Under the pieces are notes generated by a model, which was given only the letters and a program-made list of their open reading frames with translations, was not told the DNA's origin and ran no database searches. A stretch of DNA of 64,000 bases, from the NCBI GenBank assembly GCA_011037195.1, contig JAAEAF010001121.1:33686-97685 (forward strand), written 5' to 3'. Below, piece by piece: positions 22,561 through 33,679 of this stretch. Each line of letters opens with the position of its first letter. The stretch's first letter is position 1. This stretch comes from Triatoma infestans (lineage: Eukaryota > Arthropoda > Insecta > Hemiptera > Reduviidae). Both the position numbers and the translations under genes were made by a program.

Positions 22561-22784
22561 AAGGCGTGGATTATAAGTGAGCAAAATTTGAAGTTTAAAG
22601 AAAATTTGTCATGGTATATATAGCTGTATTACCAGGAGTGATGATGATGAAGCCAGTGTGAGTCAGATGTCATCAGATTTATACATTTCCTATTACTCCA
22701 GCTAAGTGGAAGTCGATCGTGCCAAATTTTCCCAATTGTGTGGTGTGTGTGTTTGTGGCTACTGCAAGTAACATCATCTATCTG

Positions 22785-23598
22785 GTAGCAAGGTTTGTGG
22801 TGAAAATCGCTTAACCGAAACTATCATTTTAATTGAATGGAGCTTTTTTTCCTTTTTTGCGATTTTGTCGAAAATGTCTCGAACGATTATCTTTAAACAT
22901 CTTACATAACTTTCAGGAGGGCTGAGGTTATATTTTCCACTAAAGCGCAATTTTGATTTATTATATGTATATTGATTCCATACGTATATTATACGTTGAA
23001 ATGATTCTGTCATTTATATATTTAAACTTTTCTACAGTTTTCTGAGATTTCCTCAAAAACGGCTCCAACAATTTTCTTTAAAGTTAGTATACCAATGACA
23101 GATCCAAAGAACATTTTTCAGGAAAATTCATTTAAGGCGGTTTTTGGGAGTGGAGTGGGGAGTTACGTTTTCCACTGAAGTGCTATTTTTGGTTGACTGT
23201 ACAATTCCATCATCTAAATAATTAGAAATAATTAGAATTAAATATGTTGTCAAAATTTTGAGTTTGAAGGTGACTGGTAGACAAGGGTTGTGCTTTTACT
23301 TACATTTTTTCAGTTTTATCTATAAAACCGACGGATTTCATTAAATTGGTTATACTAACTGTGAATATAAACATCTGTGACTTTTATATGGAAAGTTCAT
23401 TTAAAGAAGTGGGAGGGAGCGAGGGAGGCGAGGGGTATGGATTTCTCAAAAAAAGTCATTTTATTAAGTTCTAGACTCTCCAACTGAAGAAGTAAAACAT
23501 TTAGTACAAATTATAAGTTTGAAGAAAATTTACCACTTCTATTTGTGAGAATTGCAGTAAGAGAAAGTGGTGTGAGTGTATCACACCAAATTGTATTT
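22785..23598 (+). repeat. Family R copy, long, 5' part degenerate
   Basis: It runs from AAGGTTTGTGGTGAAAATCG through three successive AACGATTTTCTTTAAA-like modules (22880, 23070, 23320) to GCAGTAAGAGAAAGTGGTGT plus GAGTGTATCACACC. The internal module is present three times here, not two, so module number varies between copies. Confidence 0.75.
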
Positions 23599-24524
23599 TA
23601 TAATTTGTTGTTACACGTGGATTAATAATGTTTGAACATTTACTAAGTATATTTTAATTCCAATAATAAAATTATTATAATGAGGAAAAGAGGCGTCAGA
23701 GAGAGCAGCAGCCTGTCGGTTGGCAAAACACCCATTGTTATTAATTAATTCGTTGGAAAAACATAATTGTGCAAGAGAAACTTTTTGTTTCAACAGTTTC
23801 TTTTTTTAAGTTAATTCTTGTGTTTTTGTGTGTGTGTGTGTGTGTGGGAGAGTTTGTTTTATAGTGCATTTACGCGGAAAACTCATTTAAGAATTTTCTC
23901 CAGCACTTCTTGAAACTCTCAACTCCCACTCCCTTATAGCGATTACTTATCTGTCCTGTTTTTCTTTACAGTCCAGTTGAATTTTCTTTCATTATGATTC
24001 ACTAATTCAGATGGAAAACGAGAAGCAAGGCTATGAACATCCACAACAGAATCAGCCAGGAGAAATAAATCAAGTTGAACGAAAGAAAGTTTAAAAAGTG
24101 GTCGCGGATTGTAAGTTTGTTACTTTATTGGCGAGGAGGCGGAAGTTGCGAAGTTACCAAGTTTTATCCAGAGAGGCGAGTAGGCTAGTACAAAACGGAA
24201 ACAGGAAGTTGAGCATGAAAAATGGAAAAGATTGTATAAGAAGATGGTGTAAGTTTTGGATTATAACGGAAGATTATCCATCTTTTGACTGTTCAGTGAG
24301 GAATTGCGAGTTTTACTTTAACATACAGCTAAAAGAGGATATAATCATGTTTTGTGGTTTTCTGAAATCGTTTGTGGGTGTGACTTATACTCAGAAACAA
24401 AAAAAATCCCAGCATACTTCAAATTCCGTTTAGATATCACCGGGGAATCCGCTACGAAGGTTTCGATCAATCAAAATTCCTTAGCGGGAGTACTACATTA
24501 GTGAAAAAAATGTCTGTTTTTATT

Positions 24525-26700
24525 TTACTTTCTCTTACTCCTAGTAAGAGTAACTATTGAGAAATGTGTCGAATTTAAGAAATTGTGTATTCATCGGAAC
24601 TATATGTTTATGTGAGAAATGTTCCTGAGTAAAAAATGTTTACGCTTATGTCTAAGAGTCAACTCAAAAATGAAAAATCGCAGGAAGCTCAAACTTGGTA
24701 TTCCATCTAGGCACCGCATCAAGGTTTCCGGCAAAATCCGTCAACCGGAAATACGACTTTAATGAATATTCGCGATTTTCTAAAAACGCCACCAATGAAT
24801 TTCTTGTTACTTGTTACTTACTATGTCTATGTACTTGTTACTTGTTATTTACTATGTCTATGTACTTGTTACTTGTTATTTACTGTGTCTATGTACTTGT
24901 TACTGTTATTTATTATGTCTATATACTTGTTACTGTTATTTACTATGTCTACGTACTTGTTACTTGTTATTTACTATGTCTATGTACTTGTTACTGTTAT
25001 TTATTATGTCTATGTACTTGTTACTGTTATTTACTATGTCTATGTACTTGTTACTTGTTATTTACTATGTCTAGTACTTGTTACTTGTTATTTACTATGT
25101 CTAGTTATGTATTGTCTATGTACTGTGTTATGTCTACCATTACTATGTCTACTTGTTTATGGTATGTACTCTGCTCTACCTACTTGTTACTGTTATTTAC
25201 TATGTTCTGTACTGTGTTATTTACTATGTCTATGTACTGTTACTGTTATTACTATGTCTATGTACTTGTTACTTGTTATTTACTTGTACTATGTACTAGA
25301 TGTGTACTTGTTATATTACTATGTCATATTACTATGTCTATGTTACTTGTTATGTATACTTGTCTATGTACTTGTTACTTGTTATTTACTATGTCTATGT
25401 ACTTGTTACTGTGTTATTACTATATGTCTATGTACTTGTTACGTTATTTACTATTCTGTATATTGTAATGTTACTTGTTATTTACTATGTCTATGTACTT
25501 GTTACTGTTATTTATTATGTCTATGTACTTGTTACTGTTATTTACTATGTCTATGTACTTGTTACTTGTTATTTACTATGTCTATGTACTTGTTACTTGT
25601 TATTTACTATGTCTATGTACTTGTTACTGTTATTTACTATGTCTATGTACTTGTTACTTGTTATTTACTATGTCTATGTACTTGTTACTTGTTATTTACT
25701 ATGTCTATGTACTTGTTACTTGTTATTTACTATGTCTATGTACTTGTTACTGTTACTATGTCTATGTACTTGTTACTTGTTATTTACTATGTCTATGTAC
25801 TTGTTACTTGTTATTTACTATGTCTATGTACTTGTTACTGTTATTTACTATGTCTATGTACTTGTTACTTGTTATTTACTATGTCTATGTACTTGTTACT
25901 GTTATTTACTATGTCTATGTACTTGTTACTATACTATGTCTATGTACTTGTTACTTGTTATTTACTATGTCTATGTACTTGTTACTTGTTATTTACTATG
26001 TCTATGTACTTGTTACTGTTATTTACTATGTCTATGTACTTGTTACTTGTTATTTACTATGTCTATGTACTTGTTACTTGTTATTTACTATGTCTATGTA
26101 CTTGTTACTGTTATTTATTATGTCTATATACTTGTTACTATGATTTAAAATATTGTTTCCGGAAAAACTGATTTTATAGCGTTAAATTTCTAATGTTATT
26201 TGAGTTCCTTCAATACTGTTAGCACATTCTTCTGGACAACAATGTAACTACATGGAGCCAATGGTGCCTACAGCGTCTAACCTCAACCTTCTATATTCAT
26301 GTTATGAGCTCTGAAAAAAAACGATTCAAAATTTAAAGAAAATGTGTCCATTTTATAAATTGTATTGACTACAGTAACACATAATCGTCAGATCTTTTGT
26401 TGAAATCTTCTCGAAATCTTAATAATTTTGTTTGGTTGAAATATTTAGCTGGGGAATTGAATTTAGATTCTATAGAAATGTAGTTGGCCATTCAGTATAT
26501 TGTAACGATTTTACCAACTGTCTAAAGTAAAAATTGTCAGTTTGAAGAAATATCGGTTTCCGGAATTACAACTATAGTGAAGAGTTTTTCCCCGCGATTC
26601 TCTTGATTACAATACCATCGAGGTTTCTTTAAATTTTGTTACATTATACGTGTGTATAGACCAATAATTTCTCACACCACTTTCTCATTCTTAGCTAATT
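24525..26700 (+). repeat. Family R copy split by a 1.3-kb minisatellite
   Basis: The left part has TTTCTCTTACTCCTAGTAAG, ATCGCAGGAAGCTCAAACTT, CGTCAACCGGAAATACGACT and ends at CGCCACCAATGAATTT. The right part resumes near 26146 at ATTTAAAATATTGTTTCCGG, the block that normally follows within 60 bp. Diverged modules continue to about 26700, where CTCACACCACTTTCTCATTC appears in reverse. Confidence 0.75.
24803..26143 (+). repeat. 30/31-bp minisatellite, about 40 units
   Basis: The unit is CTTGTTACTTGTTATTTACT plus ATGTCTATGTA (31 bp), alternating with a 30-bp form in which TTACTTGTT is TTACTGTT. The region 25080-25450 is the most degenerate, while both flanks, especially 25480-26120, are very regular. 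Open frames of up to 469 codons rich in VTCYLLC and YLLLVIYYVYV arise because the unit lacks stops. They are not genes. Confidence 0.95.
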
Positions 26701-26719
26701 CTCGTTGTATTAAATGTTC

Positions 26720-27470
26720 TAATTAGAAAACATTTTAGCGAAAGCAAGTACCTTTGGCGGGCGACAGAAGAGAAGGTTCAGGAGATGAGGGAGTAAGCAG
26801 ACAAACCAGGGGGGTATCTCTAGGCTGAATTGAAGAAGTTTGTAGAGCCAATGACGGGAGAGTTTAAAAAATATAAAAAATCTTGAAGTGACATGGCCTT
26901 GTCAAGAGAACGACCGGAAAACTCTTTTTGTAGGAATAATCACCGCCAGGAAAAACACAATGAGGAGAGGGTAATAGAGATTGCCCTGATGATGAAGATC
27001 GGAGAGGGACAAAACGGGAAAATAAGGCTTCAAAAGAAGAAGAAAATTATTTTACCCACCTGTTGTCACATTAAAGGAAAATCTATAGAAAACTCCAGGG
27101 GGAGAAAAAACTGACAAGCAAGCATCTTACAATAAATAACTCTATTCAGATTAATGCCTTCAACTATGATTATTTGATAAAAAAAACAAAAAAAAACGGA
27201 AATTCCGTTATATGTATGTTGGTAAGCCTGGTATAGAGATTACGTCACGTACTCTAGATTGTCTCACTTATCTATAATTTCCAACCAACTTCTCTGTCCA
27301 CTCTAACAGGCCAAAAATATTTGTTATTCGCAATTTTACTTTACTTTTTTTTTTAAATTCTAATTACAGTAAATAACTATAATTAGATATATACAGTTAT
27401 TTACTGCAATCATACTTTGTGCGGGACTTTAAATTCCACTATAAGACTTTAGAACTAGTAAATAATATTA
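26720..27470. other. Unassigned stretch
   Basis: No element recognised. Purine-rich segment 26760-27120 contains an open frame of 73 codons without motif. A short inverted pair around AGTTATTTACTG is near 27370-27410. Confidence 0.35.
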
Positions 27471-27480
27471 TATTTTTAGG

Positions 27481-28116
27481 TTCTCTTGCTCCTAGTAAGG
27501 GGAACTAATTGCGATCGTATCAAATTTTCGATATCAAGTTTCACCGGACATACACGTTTTCAGGTGGTTTTAGAGATTGAAGAGTGAGTGTGTGTGTGTG
27601 TGTGTGTGTGTGAGTGAAATCACAGAAAGCAGAAACTTGGTATTTCATACAGATTCTATCAGGGAACCCGACAATAAGCTTTGGTCATAACCGATCGACC
27701 GGAAGCACTACTGAATAGATATTTACAATGTTTTCTGCTTTGATTTTCTCGAAAGCGGTTCCAACGATTTTCTCTAAACTTGGTGTATTAAACTCGAACT
27801 TTTACTTGAAAAATTTTTTCGGGGGAAATTCATTTCAGTAGTGGGCGGGGGGCGGGGGATAGGAGTCGTTAGGTTTTCCTATAAAGAGCCACGATTCTGT
27901 CGTCTATATAATATTAATAATAATTAAATGTTTGGCCCAAATTCGGAGTTTGAAGAAAATCGGACTCTTATATAATATTCCGGAGGCACATGTATATATT
28001 TTCAGTTATTAAGTGAAATTTATAACTAGGGAATAAACGTCTAAATAAATAATTAATCAGAACTGTATAAATTGGAGTAAGAGAAAGTCGTGTGATTGTT
28101 TCACACCAAATTTTAT
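27481..28116 (+). repeat. Family R copy, both ends present, single module
   Basis: Starts CTCCTAGTAAGGGGAAC, GCGATCGTATCAAATTTTCG, then (TG)n at about 27588-27612, GATCGACCGGAAGCACTACT, one AACGATTTTCTCTAAACTTG module, and ends GAGTAAGAGAAAGTCGTGTG, ATTGTTTCACACC. At about 635 bp it represents the short, one-module form. Confidence 0.85.
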
Positions 28117-28334
28117 AATTGGGAATTGAAATTCAATTATGTGATCATAGTTTGGTGAATGGGGTAGATTCTGTGACAGGGGGTAGACATTAAGATTTCA
28201 AGCGTTATTAGAGTTTGGTGGAAGTGTTGTCTAATGGACTAGAATGTAATCACCTCCAAGTACTACTTCTATAAGCCAATCCAAAACCAGAAAACCAATA
28301 TGTGCGCCAATCACTAGTGGCAGTGTAACTAGTC

Positions 28335-28380
28335 CTAGCAGTAAGAGAAAGCTGTGTGAATCTTTCACACCAGATTTTTT
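28335..28380 (+). repeat. Isolated family R terminus
   Basis: AGCAGTAAGAGAAAGCTGTG, TGAATCTTTCACACCAGATT stands alone without the rest of a copy to its left. Confidence 0.75.
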
Positions 28381-28484
28381 TCTTCATCCTGGTTTGTATT
28401 GTGATGTGACTGAATCACAATTTTACGATTATAACGTAACAATGCGTGTAAGGAGATGCAGAGAGAGGGAGAGGGTGGAAATAT

Positions 28485-28485
28485 A

Positions 28486-28530
<45 letters not shown>
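28485..28530 (+). repeat. (TG)n(GA)n microsatellite
   Basis: About 8 TG units run into about 14 GA units. Confidence 0.95.
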
Positions 28531-28532
<2 letters not shown>

Positions 28533-28904
28533 GAGGGACTGAGAGATGATTTGCATTAAACACAGATTAGTGTTGCAAATTTGTTGTAACTTACAACTTA
28601 AAATGCTTTGCATAAAGTCGAGAGAGAAAGAGGGTGCAGGGAGGTTCTAGAATATGCGGTTGTCCTTGGAAACTTGGACCACAGTGTGTTATAAACAGTA
28701 TCGTTCTGTATATGTAAATTATAACACTGTACATTTTACAAGTATTCATTTCGTAACCATGTTTTACTGATGTATAAGTTGTAAGAGTTATAAAATTATA
28801 ATTAAAGTTCAGAGTTTTTGTAGGTTTATACACGGTAAGCAAAACAAAAAGCGGATTATTGCTACTACTATCCAAGGCTTTTGCGGTCAACAGGTTTTTT
28901 TTGA

Positions 28905-29645
28905 GAACCCAATTTTTGCCACACATTTAATTCTAATTAAAATTAACCATATACATGATAGAAGCGAATAATCAATCAGAAGTAAGAATATCCCCACCCC
29001 CCCATCAAAAAAAACCTTGAAAAACTTCCCCGGAGAAATGTTTGAAATAAAAATTGTAGCGCTTATATGTGTATTAGATATATAACAAGTTAAAAGTGAA
29101 TCGTTGAAGCCGTTTACGGAAAATCGCAAAAAAATGAAAACATCTTGTCAATAAAAGGGAAGAGATTAGCTCAGTGGTTAGCTCACTGGACTCCCACGCG
29201 GGAGGTCCCGGGTTTGAGTCCAGCTGTACTGCCCTTAGATTTTCTCTTCCTGGGAGGGTCTACAGCTCACTGTCCGGTGATGGACAGTGTTGTCTATAAC
29301 GAGAGAACACTGTCTGGAGGCCGGCAGTGCGCTGAGAAGTCTCCGGGCACCAATGACCTAAAGCTGAGACGACTTACATTAAACAAAAAAAAATCTATTT
29401 AATAAATTGATTTGACCGATTTCGAATAGAATCTTATCAGGTATACCGGCAGAAACGAAATGTTAAGTTGGAAACTTTCTGCATTTTTCTTGTTTTTGCT
29501 TTAAGTTGACCACACGTACACTCACAACACAAATCAATTTCTAAAAACCTCTTTTTCGAACTCAGGGGATCTAAAAACTTGTATTTTCGGTGAAAACTTA
29601 ATTTCAGCATGATTACAGCAGTAAGAGAAAGTACTAGAGTGAAAG
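28905..29645 (-). repeat. Family R copy (reverse) interrupted by a SINE
   Basis: The part before 29150 includes AATTCTAATTAAAATTAACC, CCCCGGAGAAATGTTTGAAA and GGAAAATCGCAAAAAAATG. The part after 29400 resumes with TTGACCGATTTCG and proceeds through CTCAGGGGATCT and TTTTCGGTGAAAACTT to GATTACAGCAGTAAGAGAAA. Removing 29157-29393 restores the usual order of blocks. Confidence 0.75.
29157..29393 (+). mobile_element. tRNA-derived SINE, full length (family S1)
   Basis: The head GATTAGCTCAGTGGTTAGC is an A box and GGTCCCGGGTTTGAGTCC is a B box, separated by an anticodon-like arm. This gives a ~70-nt tRNA-like Pol III promoter. The body has CTGCCCTTAGATTTTCTCTT, GTCCGGTGATGGACAGTGTT and GAGAACACTGTCTGGAGGCC, and a short tail CATTAAACAAAAAAAAA. 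Reading it as an 85-codon protein is an artefact. Two more copies lie at 32186-32370 and 43098-43187. The element is nested inside a reversed family R copy. Confidence 0.9.
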
Positions 29646-29654
29646 TTGAAAGAA

Positions 29655-29770
29655 ACGAAATATTAATTTCTATCCATCAACCGCAAGTGTGACTTTACTG
29701 AAGAGTTTTTCGCTTTCCCGGAAAAGGCCCCAACGCTTTTCTTCCAATGTCACATACTAGTTACCAATAC
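29655..29770 (+). repeat. Family R fragment
   Basis: ATCCATCAACCGCAAGTGTG, ACTTTACTGAAGAGTTTTTC and CAACGCTTTTCTTCCAATGT belong to the central block of a forward copy. Confidence 0.65.
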
Positions 29771-30294
29771 ATCAAATTAGTGATAAACACTGGCAACTTG
29801 TGAAAGCAGAATGATTACAAGTTACTGAAGACTGTTGGAAGTAGCAAAAAGTGGGGGAATAAGGGCAGCAATAGCGAAAAGCTGATTGGTTGAAACTTAT
29901 GGTATTGAATTAGAATTTATAAGAATGTGACATGGTCCGTTGTCACCGGTCAGCAGTCTGTAAATAAAGAATAAAGTATCTAGGGGATAGGGCGGAGGGA
30001 GGAAACTATATGGAGAAATTCTTCTGCCCTAGTTGAAATGTGGAACGTTAACAGGCCGCTGTGGGATATAAAACCTTGTCTGGCCATTTACTGGCCCATA
30101 AGTTTGCCGCCACCAAAAATGACATGTTGTTTTTGAGAAAGAAAAAGGGAAAATACTTGCTCTTATTAGGAAAAACAGAAAGTGAAAAATCAATCTCCTT
30201 ACTCGAACCAAGTAATTAAGTTTGTTAGACGAAAACCTGGTACTTTCACGAAGTATACACAAAAAATACATATACTGTGTAAGAAAAAAACGCT

Positions 30295-30640
30295 TTTGGT
30301 AAATAAGTGCGTGTGTTTGTGTGTGAACAAAATACGTCCAAAACGAAAAAATGCAGGATGTACAAATTTGATATTCCGTTTAGGTACTGCAAGTCACAAC
30401 AAGGTTTCTGTCAAATCCAACACCCGGCTAATGTGACTTCACTGAATGGTTTTTCGCGATTTTCTTTAAACTCCCTCTATATTATCTACACATACATACA
30501 ACGCCTACCACTTTTATATAAAGCATGTTTTTTGTACTTAACTGCTACAATAATTTTCATTTAAGTTCGCACTTGGAACCTAATTCCTGCATAGTTGTGA
30601 TGGCAATGCAACAATAAGATTTCCTCTAAAGTGCCACATC
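30295..30640 (+). repeat. Family R fragment
   Basis: A GTGTGTTTGTGTGTGAACAA segment precedes AAAACGAAAAAATGCAGG, ATATTCCGTTTAGGTACTGC and CACTGAATGGTTTTTCGCGA. The copy fades after ATCTACACATACATACAACG. Confidence 0.75.
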
Positions 30641-30694
30641 GCTACATACTACAAGTGTATTCCGTATACGTTGTACCCACATTGCAGATAAAGG

Positions 30695-32030
30695 AACCCA
30701 AAATATCTGATTTGAATCAGTCACATGACCTTCTCTTACTGCAGTTTACAAACTTGTAATTGACTAATTCTCTTCAAACTTATCATTTTCTCTAAATGTT
30801 TGTCTTCAGTTCTATACAATGGGAGAATCTAAACTTAAAAAAATGACTTTTTTGAGGAAAGCTCAACTTCTTTAAATTAACTTTCTTGGGAACAAAGTTT
30901 CGAACAAAAGTGATAGATCTCTAGTACTGTTGGTATTCACTAGATTTATCTATTGAAATCCGTCGGTATTTTTACGGACAAAACCGTGAAAACTGAAAAC
31001 TATTCAGTAAAAACACACTTTTGGTTTACTCATTTTCTTGAAACTAGTTTTATATGATTTAATAATGAAATGTTATTTCTAATTAATTTTGTTTAGATGG
31101 TAAAATTGAGTAATAAATTAAGAGGCAGTTTAGAGGGAAACATAAACCTAACCCTCACACAAAAGTCTCCTTAAATGAATTTTTCTGGAGAAATGTTACA
31201 AATAAAGTTGTAGCATGTGGGTAGTTGATGTATCAAGTTTAAAGAAAATCGTTGATTAGAGAAAAATCACAAAAAATAAATTCAGTAAAGTCGTACTTCC
31301 GGTGGAAAGATTTTACCGAAATCATCGTGTCTGATGCGGAGGTAGTACCTAAACGGAATACCAAGTTTGAGCTTCCTGCGACTTTTCGTATTTGAGATAT
31401 TCTGTTAACATATATACAGAGTGTCCCAAGGTATATGGATAACGACTTTTTATCGGAAACTAAGATAGCTAGGAAAAAAACTAAAAAAATACGTGTCCCC
31501 CGTAGTTTTTTGCTAGAAATCCAAATTTAATTTGCAAATTTGTTTTGGTGCTTCCAGAAGCGAGACACAGGTATCAACTTGGTTTTTTCAAATGGGGAGG
31601 TGTGGTTTTTATTTAAGAAACAGATTCCTTTATTTTTTGTACGAAAAATTTGCTTGAACGGTTTTTTTCTGTGAGCGATATTTCACAAGTTATGAATGAA
31701 AACATGATTCTTATAAGAAATTTCAAAAATGATATAACGGTTTTTTGATTGAATAAGAAGAAAAGTACTATTTTATTATAAATTTTACTGCTCATTAATT
31801 ACAGATCTTGCTCGAACTGGCCCCACCATTAGAGATGCATAGACATGCTTTTTCCTGCCAATTGTACCTTACGGCCAAAGAAATACATTCTCAATATATA
31901 AATTATATAATATATTTACATATATATATACATATATTCATATATATATATTATATATATATAGTATCTAGGCATATATAATATATGTATATAGATATCG
32001 CAACACTTCCTCTATCAGCAGTTAGAAAAA
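30695..32030 (-). repeat. Family R copy (reverse) with a nested insertion
   Basis: It begins CATGACCTTCTCTTACTGCA and carries two modules. It goes on through GTCGTACTTCCGGTGGAAAG, GTCTGATGCGGAGGTAGTAC and TTTGAGATATTCTGTTAACA to 31420, and only finishes at 31995-32030 with ATCGCAACACTTCCTCTATC, AGCAGT. About 550 bp of foreign sequence sits between. Confidence 0.75.
31420..31900. mobile_element. Insertion with GAGTGTCCCA terminus, probable DNA transposon fragment
   Basis: It begins ACAGAGTGTCCCAAGGTATA and includes ATCGGAAACTAAGATAGCTA and GGCCCCACCATTAGAGATGC. Elements opening with a CAGGGTGTCCCA-like motif are widespread in arthropod genomes. I recall the style but cannot assign a superfamily. 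The right edge runs into AT-rich microsatellite DNA (31905-31990), so the boundary is uncertain and no matching inverted end was found. Confidence 0.45.
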
Positions 32031-32185
32031 TAAAAACTCAAAGAATAGGTTTATGAGTTTTATTTCTTTTTGGCATTTCTTGAAAATAACTCTGAAGATT
32101 TTTTTTGAATTTGAAATAATAAAATAAAATAGGGAATTATTGCACTGCGACCTGAAAGATCTATTGTGATAGATCCCCCCCCCCC

Positions 32186-32370
32186 GGAGCCTCCTCAGTG
32201 CACTGCTGGGTTCAAGCAGTTTTCTCTAGCTACAGACAACACTTCCCATCAGGAACAGTGAGTTGTAGAAGCTCCTAGGAAGAGAAAATCTAAGGGCAGC
32301 ATGCTGGATTCGAACCTGGGACCTCCGCGTTGCTAGTTCAGCGCGCTACCACTGAGTCAATCCCTTCCTT
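32186..32370 (-). mobile_element. SINE copy (family S1), reverse, 3'-truncated
   Basis: Reverse complement reads GGAAGGGATTGACTCAGTGG, TAGCGCGCTGAAC, GGTCCCAGGTTCGAATCC (A and B boxes), then CTGCCCTTAGATTTTCTCTT and CAGTGCACTGAGGAGGCTCC, matching the S1 copy at 29.2 kb block by block. The 3' tail is missing and the copy abuts a C11 tract at 32175-32185. Confidence 0.9.
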
Positions 32371-32599
32371 CTCCCTTGGCTTTCGCCAATTATCTAGAAA
32401 CGGAGACCCTAGTTGGTGTACCGTTTTTGCCCTGGTCTGTACACTCTGAAGAATAGAGTGTATGTACTATAAGTGCATTGACTTCTGTTCTGTCGAAGTG
32501 CACGGAGTACTGAGCTGTGGTAACCCGTGGGGTCGCTACTACCCAACTAACTGCATGCAACAGATACGCCTTGCGGGCTTGAACTTGAAATAGTAACTC

Positions 32600-32910
32600 T
32601 ACAGGCATAAACTCATCACTTTTTATTTGAGAAATTTTTCTGGAGTTACGGAATTTGGGAAGGAGGAGACGTTTATTCAATCTAAATTAGCAAACTAATA
32701 TTGCTGAGCTTGATGAGTTCTGCAATTAATTTCATTCAGCTACCTGGTCCAACAACCAATACAAAAAGTTAAGTATGGTATTCTCCATCCCCCCCTATAA
32801 GAGCATCTATATGTTTATTAAAAATTTCAAGTTTAAAAAAAAAATCTCAATTAAAATGGTGATAACTGCAACTAAGTGAAAGTCGTGAGTGTTCCGCACA
32901 AGATATTTAT
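32600..32910 (+). repeat. Family R fragment
   Basis: CATCACTTTTTATTTGAGAA, ATTTTTCTGGAG and the end block ACTAAGTGAAAGTCGTGAGT, GTTCCGCACAAG are visible, so this is the end of a forward copy. Confidence 0.65.
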
Positions 32911-33379
32911 TATTTCTAACTTCCCTCAAGCGACCATTCTACAATATGGCTGAAATTAAATTGAATCAAGTAAAATTTAATTAAGGTAAAGATTGAATTT
33001 TGCAGAACTCATTCAACTGGCATACAGTCAATTTTCAATTCTGTTTGGAAAGTGAATTTATCAAATAACCTGGCAATAATTTGACCGATCTGAACTTCAG
33101 AAATTACCCAGTAGAGTGTATACCTGTTCCAGAATGGGTGTACGTAGGCAAGGTATCAACCGGGGGGGGGGGGTAATAATTAAATTAACGATGCTACTAA
33201 GAAATTAGTCCTAATAAAATCTAATCATGTCATCGAATATTGCACATAACCTATAAATACATTCCAAAATCCTAAATTAAACTTATTAAATTATCATTTA
33301 TCTGACGGTGGAAGAAGCGCTAAAATGAAAGTGGAAAATTATTATTACGATATATTATTCAACTGCCTGAACACTTAAC

Positions 33380-33664
33380 TGCTGTAACAGGAAGTATTGC
33401 AACAGGGAGTGGTTGTATTTTGAAAATTGAGTTTTTAACTGAAACATACACAATATGAAAAGATGCTTTGCGCTACAATACTAAAAAATAATATTTGCGT
33501 AAAATTGTAAGAAGCTCCAATTTGATAATTCATTCTGATATCATCATTTACCGAGTCTAAAAACGTCAACCGGAAGTGATACTTTACACAAAAAAAAGTT
33601 TTCAAAGTTTCACGATCATATACCTAATTTACATAATGAAAACATATCACTTTCATTATAATCA
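33380..33664 (+). repeat. Family R copy, left part, interrupted by Helitron
   Basis: ACAGGAAGTATTGCAACAGG, TTGAGTTTTTAACTGAAACA, AACGTCAACCGGAAGTGATA and CATATCACTTTCATTATAAT are in forward order. The copy stops exactly at the Helitron border. Confidence 0.65.
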
Positions 33665-33679
33665 CTAGCTAACCCGACC

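Noticed and set aside
23611..24433. Possible host exon(s), including a 111-codon frame at 24098-24433
   Set aside because: No domain, no convincing splice sites or start context, and no repetition of a known protein phrase. Evidence insufficient to annotate.
24695..26171. Long open frames (up to 469 codons) rich in Cys, Leu, Tyr and Val
   Set aside because: They are translations of a stop-free 30/31-bp minisatellite in several frames at once, with no unique sequence and no credible start.
29145..29402. 85-codon frame, or a true tRNA gene at 29160-29230
   Set aside because: The sequence is a SINE: the tRNA-like head is fused to a body and A-tail found at two other sites. The aminoacyl stem does not close.
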